A stretch of DNA of 64,000 nt from Porphyra umbilicalis (Eukaryota > Rhodophyta > Bangiophyceae > Bangiales > Bangiaceae). Positions 55,918-64,000 of the stretch are shown in pieces (the first letter of the stretch is position 1; each line of letters opens with the position of its first letter). The stretch is taken from positions 49,736-113,735 of the forward strand of contig KV919024.1 in assembly GCA_002049455.2 (NCBI GenBank). Direction: 5' to 3'. The notes under the pieces were generated by a model, which was not told the origin of the DNA, searched no databases, and was given only the letters and a program-made list of their open reading frames with translations. The position numbers and the translations under genes were made by a program.

Positions 55918-58332
55918 GGCGCGTAGCTGCTGGCAACGGCCATCCGCGCCTTGTGCGCGGAGGAGCTCCTCCGCTGCGATCGGGGGAGGCGGTACCGGCG
56001 CCGAAAAGTTGTTGGCGTCCGTACCCCTTACGGCCTAGGCCAGCAGGAAGCATAGGATGTCGTCATCTAGCTACTTCTGGTCCAGACCCGTCGTGGGTAC
56101 TCGTGACAAGGCATCGGGGAGGTGGTACTTCGCTCCCTTCTTGTACTTCACCTCGAAGTCAATCTCCGCCAGACGGAGACGTCAACGGAGCACACGGTCG
56201 GTGGCTGTCGTCAACCGGTAGATCCAGCTGAGGAATTCGTGGCCGGTACGCACCGTGAATCGCAAGCCCTCGAAATAGTGTCGGAGATGATGCAGGGCCC
56301 AGACGAGGCCGAGGCACTCCTTCTCGGTGGCCGAATAGTTGCGTTGCTCGGGCTGCAAGGCGCGGCTGTAAAACCCCACGCGTTTGAGCTGGCCGTCCTG
56401 CTGCTCTTGGAGCAGAGCGCAACCCAACTGGGTGTCGTACGCATCGACGTCGATGGTGAAGGGCGCTCCGCGCCGGGGAAGCGCCAGGACCGGCGGATGA
56501 AGCAGCGCGTCGCGTAGGCGCGTGAACGCTGCGGCCTGCGTCTCGGTGAACGTCGGGAGCGTGTCACCGTACGTCGTGGTCGTCAGCTGGTTCAGGGGCG
56601 CTGCGATCCGTGCGTAGTTCGCGACAAAGCATCAATACACGTTACACATGCTGAGGAAACTACGCAATTACGTCTTCGTCCGCGGGTGACCCACCTTTGC
56701 GAGCGCCTCCAGGTTCTTGTTGTGCACACGCATCTCCCCGGGGGATATGATGTGCCCGAGGTACTCGACGGACGTCTGGAAGAACAGGCACTTCTTGGCC
56801 TTCAACGTGACGCCGGCCCGACCCAAGCGGGTCAGGGCTTCGTCGAGCGCCTTCACGTGGTTCTCCGGGGTGTCGGAGAAGACGATAACATCGTCGAGGT
56901 AGACAAGGCACGTTTGCCAGGTCATCCCGGACAGGATGATGTCGAGGGCATGTTGGAAGGTCGCGGGAGCGTTGGTGAGGCCGAAGGCCATCTTCAGGTA
57001 CTCATACGTGCCCATGTGGCAGGTCAAGGAGGTCTTGTCGATATCGTCCAGGGCCATGGGTATTTGCCAATACCCGGCATTGCAATCGAGCGTTGAGAAG
57101 ACGCGGGCGTCTCCCAGCGAGTCGATGCAATCCTCCATCCGCGGGATGGGATAGGAGTCCTTCTTGGTCACCGCATTGAGACGACGGTAGTCGACGCAAA
57201 AGCGTGGCCACCCGTCTTTCTTGGGGACGACAACGACAGGGCTTGCCCATTCACTGGTACTTGGTCGGACGACCTTGGCCTCCAGCATCCGATTGACCTC
57301 GTCCCGGATCATGTCACGGGCATGGTGACCCGCGCGGTACGGTTGCTGCCGTATCGGCTTTGTCCCAGGTTGAACCTCCAAGCGGTGGACGGTGGCGTCC
57401 ATGGAACAGAGCGTCCCGTCTAGCATATACGCATGGCGGCGGATGAGTGCCTGGACATCCGGGAGTAGCCGGTCGGGTACGCCAGAGAGATCGAATTGGT
57501 CTAGCACCGCTTTTGCGGCCTCGGCGGGCGATGCCGCGTCGTCAGTGACGAGCAGGCAGTCGACATCGTCGACCGAGCTGATGGTAGCGAGGATGATTCC
57601 CTTCCGGAGGCAGACCGGTTTGTCGCTGAGGTTAGCGACTTCAACGCTGAAGCGTTGCCCCGGGACTACGACGGCCAGGCCGCGCGCCGTTTGACAGCGG
57701 TGGTGCTTGTGAAGGCGGTTGTACGGCGCGACCAGGACCTGACCAGCGAGGTCGGCGGTGACCAGCATAGCCGTACGGGTTTGCGGGGGCAGCACCCGCC
57801 TCTGCGCGAGACGCACTGTCGCATCCCTTGGGGATCGGCGGCGTTCTTTCTTTCGGAGTGCCGTGCACGACAAGATGGGTACCGAAGCATCGGTGGACCA
57901 TCTGACGCGTTGACGGCGCGGGTAGAGCGCCTCGACATGGATGTTGATGAAACTGGTGCCGAGCAGCACGGGTACGGCGAGGCGCTGGACGACGACAAAG
58001 TCGACGTCCGTGGCGAGGCCACCGGAGCGCAGGCGTAGGGTAATCAGTCCACGGGCACAGATAGGATATTTATTTGCGTCCACAATGTGGGGCAAATGAG
58101 GGCGTCGGTGCAACCGCCGATCCCAACCCTTGGGCAGAGCGTCCACCCGCATGATCGAGGGCCCGGCGCCTGTATCCAGGGTCGGTGTCATCAGCCGCAT
58201 CCGCGCCTCGTCAAAGCCGAGGGCCGCGGGGATGGTATACTGCCGGTATACCGGGGCCAAGACACGGTGTACCCGTATCTTTGGACCCTGCGGGCTGGGG
58301 GCGGCACGGGGCGGCCGAGCCGCTAGCGGCAC
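55918..58332 (-). pseudogene. Protease-reverse transcriptase-RNase H of gypsy B
   Basis: Protease: TLDTGAGPSIM near residue 52 of the frame starting 58332, then VLLGTSFINIHVE. RT: SEWASPVVVVPKKDGWPRFCVDYRRLN, YPIPRMED, FSTLDCNAGYWQIP, FGLTNAPATFQ, catalytic VYLDDVIVFS, LGHIIS. The frame is broken at 56668 (TAA where element A has CAA in TQLRSFL) and near 56633 (TGA where A has CGG/CGA in NVYRRF). RNase H continues at 56182-56600 (IDVDAYDTQLGCAL, ATEKECLGLVW), with TGHEFL where TDH is usual, then a TGA at 56179. The tether ends DALSR. The gag frame is offset by one base from this frame. Confidence 0.9.
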
Positions 58333-58340
58333 GCCCCGCG

Positions 58341-60280
58341 TCAGTTTCCCGGCCCGGTAGAGGCAGGCGGGTCCACCGTCGGACCCGGATCCGGTTGCGG
58401 ATCCCTGGGCGCGGAGCCGACGGAATCGTCGCCGCTGAGGGAGCCAGTGTCGTCCGGCACCAGCGGGTCACCCCAGGGGTCCCCGGCAATGGCGGCCATC
58501 GCGTATTGCATACGACTTGGGCGTAATGCAAGACGGGCCGTGCCAGGGGTTCCCGGGGCGACCGCAGGCGGCGCCCCTGGCCCCATAGCCCGATCGGGGG
58601 AGGGACATGCGCGAGCGTAGTGACCGAAACCGCGGCAGCGGTGGCACTGCACCTGGCTTAGGTGGACCATGGCCGGCCGTCCCGCCGGACCACCCGTCCT
58701 GGCAGCCCATGGGGTTGCCGTTCCGGCCGGCGGCGTCCGGGTTAATTCCTGGAACGGCTGCTGCGGTGGAGGCCGACCCATGCGGTTCCGGCTCTGTGGC
58801 GGCGTGGCCTCCGACATCGTCGCTGGCGGCGCCGCCCAGAGGACCGGTTCGGCTTTTGCTCCGCTGCCGGGACCCAGCTGCAGGGAGCTCTTGGCCTTGG
58901 TGTACCGGTCGGCTTTGCCAATGGTGACCTTGACCTAGCGGAGCCCATCGCCGATCTTCTGCGAGAGCGCCACGAGTTCGTCGAAGGTGGTGCACGTGCG
59001 GTCGGCCAGCTCGGCCTGGGCCCGTACCTAGGGGTGGAGCCCCTTCAGGAATAGGTACCGTAGCTGCCCGGGATCGTAAATACCCATGGGCTGTCGGCCT
59101 AGCCGCATCAACCGCTGAAAAAAAACGCGTTCGCCTTCGTCTTCTAGTTGCTCCGCGGTACGGAGGGCCATCTCGGCGGTGTACAAGGCGTCCTCGGGCG
59201 CATAGCGAGTCAACAAATAGTTGATTGTGTGCGGAAAACTGGTACCGACGGCGCTGCCGTGTGGGCCATTTGTTTCCTGCACGAACTCGTCCTGGGCCTC
59301 ACCACCAATGCAGTAGGCGAGGAGGTACGGGGCCTCGCCCAGAGTGACATCCATTTCGTCCGCGGCTGTGTGGAAGCGAGAGAGGAGCGCCAGGACGGCC
59401 AACGGATCCAAGCCATCGAAGAGCGCAACGCCGTGGAACGGACCGTCCAGCAGGCGGTGGCACCTGCGGAGCTGGCTTACTTTGGACCGGCCGTACGTCG
59501 GATCCGCATTGCGGACGAGGTAGCGGCGAAAGTCGAGCAGCGATGAGAACGGGCCTTGCTTGGACGTCAAGGGGGGCGGCCAGGGGATGACCGCCATTGG
59601 CGTCGAAGCTGTCCGACCGGGGACCCGCGTACGGGTTCGGCGGCGCGCGAGAGCGCGGCGGCGAGAGGGGCCGGTGCTGTCGCTGTTGCTGCTGTACTGC
59701 TGGGGTCCCTTGGCGGCTCGTCGTCATTGGCGGATCGCGAGGGGCGGGCGTCGGGATCAGATCGCGCCCCCGCACTCCGCGGGGCCAACGGCGACGTTGA
59801 GGCGGCTGACCTACGCGACCGGGACCGGTCACGCGAGGCCGGGGTGTTTGCCGGTGTTGGGTCAGAGGGCCGGGGTCCACTGGCGGTCAACATCGGCAAC
59901 GTCCCAGTTGGGTCGCGCAACGTTGTCACGTCGGCGCGTAGCTCTCGGACGAACGCGGCCAACGTACGCACAAGCGTCGTTAGCTGGGCGACCGCCGATT
60001 GCTTCGCGCGACGACTAGTATTGCCGAGGGAGGCGCCAGAGCCGCCCGAAGCGGTAGCCGCTGCGGTTGGATCGGGGAGACCCGAGGCATCGTGGGGAGG
60101 AGGGGGAGTCGTAGCCGCCGAGGCTGACCCGTCGGCAGTACGCCGAGCGTCAGCGCCCGCATCATGGGGGGGGGCAAAGCGCGGGGGATCGGCACCCCCG
60201 CTCGCCATCGGAGATAGGTTGGCTTCTTGTCTCGACATAGCACAAACCCGGACACGAAGGCACCACGGCCCGTCGGGCAC
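58341..60280 (-). pseudogene. Gag polyprotein of gypsy B
   Basis: The N-terminal, Ala/Pro/Ser-rich part is in one frame (60280-59567). The capsid-like part (SSLLDFRRYLVRNADPTYG, LLSRFHTAADEM, YLLTRYAPEDALY) continues in the next frame from 59597, so a one-base shift lies near 59600-59700. TAG stops at 59025 and 58935 interrupt it. The nucleocapsid zinc knuckle CHRCRGFGHYARAC lies near 58605-58650. The frame ends with TGA at 58341, overlapping the protease frame in another phase. Confidence 0.85.
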
Positions 60281-60430
60281 CGTCGAGCGACTCCCCCGGC
60301 CTGCAACAACAGCCGCCGGGTGACTGGGACCACAGAGTGGTCACGTCACGTGAACCGTCAGTGGCGTCCGCACCGTTGTCGCCGGGGCTCGCGAGAGGAG
60401 AGGCGTCCCTCGAAAGGGACGACGCCCTCT

Positions 60431-60447
60431 CCCCTGCTGCTCCACCA
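60431..60447 (-). other. Primer-binding site of gypsy B
   Basis: TGGTGGAGCAGCAGGGG on the element's strand, 2 nt after the 5' LTR end. Identical to element A's site. Confidence 0.9.
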
Positions 60448-60449
60448 AG

Positions 60450-60815
60450 TGTGGCAACAAAGAAGGCGCGAACAAATGCCCTATAACCACACTGACAGTA
60501 CAAAAGAGAAGGACCCAAAGGGTCAACCTACCGAGAGGACCTAGACGGCGCAAAGGCGCGCAAAGGCTAGGACTCGAGAGGGACGCCAAGATTTAGATGG
60601 CGAGCAAGACGGGGCGGCGCGGGGCAAGGCCGGCACCGTAATAACAAGACGAAAACATACGAAAAGGAGACACGAAAGAGTAACCCCTGGCCCGAAGAGG
60701 GGGGCTACTTAGGGAGGGACAGCCGTCCCACAGGCCGCAATCCGAAGTACGGAGAGACGGGCGCAAGTCCCGGTTGGGGCACAAGTACAGGACTTAGCCC
60801 CTGCCGAATGCAACA
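60450..60815 (-). repeat. 5' LTR of gypsy B (366 bp)
   Basis: Same length as the LTR at 50715-51080 and alignable throughout. On the element's strand it starts TGTTGCATTCGG and ends TTGTTGCCACA. Confidence 0.95.
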
Positions 60816-61470
60816 CGCGCCACCACGACGACGAGCACCACGTCGCCGCCGCGACGCACGCCGTGGCCACCAACGGGTTGGCGCGCGCCACTAACAACAC
60901 GAGCATCACGTCGCCACCGCAACGGACGCCGTGGCCGCCAACAGGTTGGCGAGCGCCACCACAATGACGAGCTCCACGTCGCCGCCGCCACGGACGCCGT
61001 GGCCGGCAACGGGTTGGCGAGCGCCACCACGACGACGAGCATTATGTCGCCGCCGCGCCGCACGCCGTGGCCGCCAATGGGTTGGCGCGCGCCACCAAGA
61101 ACACAAGCATCACGTTACCACCGCAACAAACGCCGTGGCCGCCAACAGGTTGGCGAGCGTTACCACAATGACGAGCTCCACGTCGCCGCCGCCACGGACG
61201 CCGTGGCCGCCAACGGGTTGGCGAGCGCCACCACGACGACGAGCACCACGTCGCCGCCGCAAAGGACGCCGTGGCCGCCAACGGGTTGGCGCGCGCCAAC
61301 AAGAACACGAGCACCACGTCGCAGCCGCAACGGACGCCGTGGCCGCCAACGGGTTGGCGCGCGCAACAAAGATGACGAGCACCACGTCGCCGGCGCCACG
61401 GACTCTGTGACCGCCAACGGGTTGGCGCGCGCCACCACGACGACGAGCACCGCGTCGCCACCGCTGTTCA
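60816..61470 (+). repeat. 68-bp satellite, about 9.6 copies, three-monomer higher order
   Basis: Monomers end in CGCCGTGGCCGCCAACGGGTTGG. GTTGG recurs every 68 bp (60877, 60945, 61013, 61081, 61149...). Monomer types cycle as ACGACGACGAGC, AA(C/G)AACAC(G/A)AGC, A(C/A)AATGACGAGC, giving a 204-bp higher-order unit about three times. The array starts at the exact outer edge of the gypsy B LTR. Confidence 0.9.
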
Positions 61471-61829
61471 CAACGGGGCCATTCACAAATTGGAGCCCTT
61501 TTAGACCACGACGAGCGCCACCGCCGCCGGCTCTTTCGTGGCCCCAAAGCTCGAAGGAACTTGAACACGCCGTCACGTCACGATGAGCACCATCACGTCA
61601 ACGTTGATGTCGACGTCACGACGTAGCCTGCGCCGGCTGAGCGCGCGGCACCATCAGGAAGACCGCCACGCCGCCGACGTCGTCGCTGGCGTGTACTGCC
61701 CACTGGTCCTGCTCTTGCGGAGCCACCTGTCTCTTCGTTGGGGTGACTAGGGCACCGGGAGAGTCACACTGCGGGTCAAAATAAAGGGCCTTTCTACTCT
61801 ATCGCCAACAGCCGTGTACGTGCCACTTG
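61471..61829. other. Spacer between satellite and zinc-knuckle relic
   Basis: No recognised feature. It may hold the 3' untranslated region of the relic on the minus strand. Confidence 0.45.
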
Positions 61830-62480
61830 TCAGTGGGCGTTACCACAGTCCCCCTTCATCCCCGTTTCCGTTCTGAAAGAATCCGACCACAAGCGCTCGA
61901 CAGGGGTCTTGAGGCCAGCCGCCGTCGCCGCGGCAGTGGCCGCAGCTTTCACCACACCACTCACCGCGCCGGCAATGCTGCTCACCGTGGCTGTCTGCAT
62001 GGTGACGGGCATCGCAGAGCAGAGCCACTCTGAAATTTGCGCGACGCTGAGCGTTTCGCTCGAGAGCATGTAGCCGCGCACATGAAAATCGACGGCACCC
62101 TTGACCACGATATCCCTCAGTTCCTTGTCCAAGTCCGCGACTGGGCAGTGGCACATGTGCTCCAAAACAGTGTGAGCAAGCGCGACGGGTGGCGTCGCCG
62201 CAAAGGTGGGAGAGTAGAACGCCGGGAGGTTGCCGTCAAAAGCCATCCGCGAGCCAGCCGGCAACGAAACGTGCCCCGGCGAGCGAATGGCGTCGTCGAC
62301 ATCAGTAACGCGCGGCTTGGGATCAGCCATGGAGGCGCACCCGCTGCCGCTGCCACTCTTACTGGGGCGAGGCGACCGGGGCTTGCTCTGTCCCGGACGC
62401 ATCCCGGCCTTTCCGGCCTGGCGGCCGCGAAAAACGGCCAACGTGTAGCATATCTCTGCTCCCAATTGGCAATTAGCCAC
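61830..62480 (-). pseudogene. Zinc-knuckle family, copy 3, 5' truncated
   Basis: The 216-codon frame matches the C-terminal half of the 2192-3511 protein almost residue by residue (SPTFAA..P...AH..LE.M..CP, KGAV..HVRG, LS.AQ.SEWLC.AMP.TMQ, AATAAATAAG.KTP..R). Homology starts near a RPGQ motif. The zinc knuckles are absent upstream, where gypsy element C begins instead, so the gene was probably cut by that insertion. The preserved open frame suggests a fairly young break. Function unknown. Confidence 0.7.
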
Positions 62481-62838
62481 GAGTAGCCCCCTTGACTGGC
62501 CGAATCCACAGATGTGTGTGACTCGGCTTGTGGCACGCCCTTTGGGGGGTTACTTCCGCATTGTTTATTTTTTATTGTTTGTTTGCTTGCCTGTCTTATC
62601 TATCTGCCGGCACTCATTACGATCGATTGATCGGATGGTCGATCGACCAGTGCCGTTGCTTGTATTAAACCACCGTGGGTCCGGGGTCGCCGTCGTGGGC
62701 GCCACCCGGCTCCCCATCCGATGCCCTCTAACAAAAGGTCTTCTTCCTCGCCGCGACGGCGATAGAACTCGCTTTATTGCGTGGCTACGATCGGTCTCAG
62801 TACACTGGTAATTGAATCAACGTTATTAATACCATATT

Positions 62839-62855
62839 TGGTGGAGCAGCAAGGG
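62839..62855 (+). other. Primer-binding site of gypsy C
   Basis: TGGTGGAGCAGCAAGGG, one base different from the site in A and B. Confidence 0.8.
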
Positions 62856-63231
62856 ATACCCTCGCCTTCATCGTGCCTCGCGGCACGGTGTCCCCGAGAA
62901 CTTTCTCGCTGCCTCGTGGCATTGTGACGGTGTCGATACGGTCGCTTGGCGCGCGGGGCGTAAGCCATCGACTTGTGGGCGTTGTGCCGGGGGCATCACG
63001 GTTGAGATCTCCGACGTTGGCGCGCAGGGCGTAAGCCAAGTCGGAACACTTTGTTTAGGTCCCAGTATATCTACTGTTGGTACCGGCGGCACTTGGCGAG
63101 CCAGAGACGGCAAGTTTCCATCTGGCTACCGGCCGCCGGGCGGGGGACAAGGCACTCCTGCCGCCTCCGACGCCCCAACGGACGGTGCTCCAACTCCTCC
63201 CATTCCTGCGGATCAAGCCGCCTCTGGGCAG

Positions 63232-64000
63232 ATGCAGGTGGTGGAGAGCCTGAACGCGGCCGTTGAAGCACTTCAGCGACGCCTAACGGCCCAAGAACAG
63301 ACTAACGAGTCTCTGGCGCGAGCGAATGACAAGTTGGTCGACGACGTCGAGGCCCTGCGCAAGGTCGACTCTCATGAGGAGGAACGCCGTGTGGCTAAGT
63401 CTCGCCGCCAGTCGGGCGACAAGACCAAGGATGTCAAAAAGACGCGCAAGGTGATTAAGGACAAGTCCGTCCGCAGGGACGCTCCGGCTAACACCGCGCT
63501 TTCCTCATCTTCCGATGATTCCGCCTCTGGGTCAAGCCCGACGTCGTCAAACGACGAGAACCCCAACGCGACGGACACGTCCTCTTCGGACGATGGCCAC
63601 GGGCCCCCACACCCGCCGTCGCCCCCAAGTGGGTCCTCGCCGAGCGACAGCTCGAGCGAGTCGGACGCGGCCGCGCGCAAGCGCCCCGCGCCCCCCACCA
63701 AACGGAAGGAGCGACTTGAAAAAGCCGATAGGATCAAGGTGATCCGCCCGGCTAACAGCCGCTTCAAGACACTCCTGGACTGCAGGACTTAATTCCTGAT
63801 CCGCCGTCAACTGACGTATACGCCTAAAGAGGCACAGCGGTCGCACCGTCTCAACAAACGTTTGGACGGAGCGTTCCATGGGCAACAGCCATTCACGGGA
63901 GCCCTGCCCTTGGGCATCTTCACGTTCTTGACGAACTTTCGCCGCGCGTGCGACGCGGCTGGGCAGACGCACGGTCAAGCCCTCTCCGCTGAGGGTCTTT
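63232..64000 (+). pseudogene. Gag of gypsy C (partial)
   Basis: From the Met at 63232 a coiled-coil-like N-terminus (LNAAVEALQRRLTAQEQ..LARANDKL), a Lys/Arg-rich then Ser/Asp/Pro-rich linker, then a TAA at 63790. Beyond it the same frame continues with the capsid-like part (IRRQLTYTPKEAQRS, GIFTFLTNFRRACDAAG), alignable with Gag of A (YSRRQAGTLGRRKKD, VFLFLRKFAKACDDN). The frame is also open upstream of 63232 for about 80 codons, so the true start may be further left. It is cut by the window end. Confidence 0.7.

Larger units (their letters stand above)
50715..60815 (-). mobile_element. Ty3/gypsy retrotransposon B, complete outline with two LTRs
   Basis: Oriented right to left: 5' LTR (60450-60815), primer-binding site, gag, protease, RT, RNase H, integrase, chromodomain, extra C-terminal NPPF domain, antisense ORF, polypurine tract, 3' LTR (50715-51080). 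Length is about 10.1 kb. No target-site duplication is visible (GTGAA on one side, CGCGC on the other). The right side is a satellite array that is absent on the left. Several stops and a few frameshifts make it inactive. Confidence 0.93.
62839..64000 (+). mobile_element. Ty3/gypsy retrotransposon C, left part only
   Basis: Recognised by its primer-binding site, a Gag coiled-coil and capsid region, and its likeness to elements A and B. Its LTR must lie left of 62837, but I could not fix its start (TGTGTGTGAC near 62513 is one possibility). It runs beyond the window. Confidence 0.75.

Noticed and set aside
50715..60815. Target-site duplication for gypsy B
   Set aside because: Flanks are GTGAA and CGCGC; no match of 4-6 bp exists.
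60816..61586. Long plus- and minus-strand ORFs in the satellite
   Set aside because: They consist of the 68-bp monomer translated; no independent support.
1..64000. CRISPR arrays, rRNA genes, bacterial operons
   Set aside because: No regularly spaced short direct repeats with unique spacers, no rRNA core sequences, and gene structure is eukaryotic.

Overview
The window looks like a GC-rich nuclear genome segment from a eukaryote, most likely an alga. A red alga of the Porphyra/Pyropia type would fit the base composition, the mix of transposon families and the few short GT-AG introns, but nothing in the sequence proves it. Most of the window is mobile DNA at different stages of decay. The host-like genes that stand out are two protein-kinase-like-fold genes, near 24.0-25.0 kb and 44.9-46.4 kb, plus a cysteine-rich exon that lies inside a segmental duplication.

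Left part (1-20 kb). An intact zinc-knuckle protein gene of unknown function (2.2-3.5 kb, minus) has a distant three-exon relative at 6.2-7.9 kb (plus). That relative faces an intact IS630/Tc1-mariner-type DDE transposase gene (8.0-9.1 kb, minus). A decayed PiggyBac-like transposase lies at 10.8-12.0 kb. A 721-bp hAT-like non-autonomous element with a perfect 8-bp target duplication lies at 16.8-17.5 kb. Minisatellites and degenerate tandem repeats fill much of the remaining space.

Middle part (20-34 kb). A 2.8-kb block is present twice in the same orientation, 6,553 bp apart and almost identical, on either side of a kinase-like gene. The left junction of the second copy abuts a candidate terminal-inverted-repeat element. 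At 31.1-34.15 kb lies a decayed multi-exon transposase-like gene whose 5' part is cut off by a Ty3/gypsy element.

Right part (34-64 kb). Three Ty3/gypsy retrotransposons share the same primer-binding site: element A (plus, 34.15 to about 44.4 kb), element B (minus, 50.7-60.8 kb, bounded by two 366-bp LTRs) and element C (plus, from about 62.8 kb and running off the window). Element A has been invaded by a 753-bp hAT-like element, a 434-bp inverted-repeat element and a GT-AG intron-like 421-bp insertion. Elements A and B both carry a long antisense reading frame downstream of pol, and the two antisense products look related. Element B's polyprotein also ends in an extra domain with an NPPF motif, like that of Dam/DIRS-type adenine methyltransferase domains. 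A 68-bp satellite with a three-monomer higher-order structure adjoins element B, followed by a 5'-truncated third member of the zinc-knuckle family.

Together this is a nested transposon landscape. The older DNA elements are interrupted by gypsy elements, which are themselves interrupted by small non-autonomous elements. Most intact-looking long ORFs in the GC-rich stretches are composition artefacts and are not annotated.
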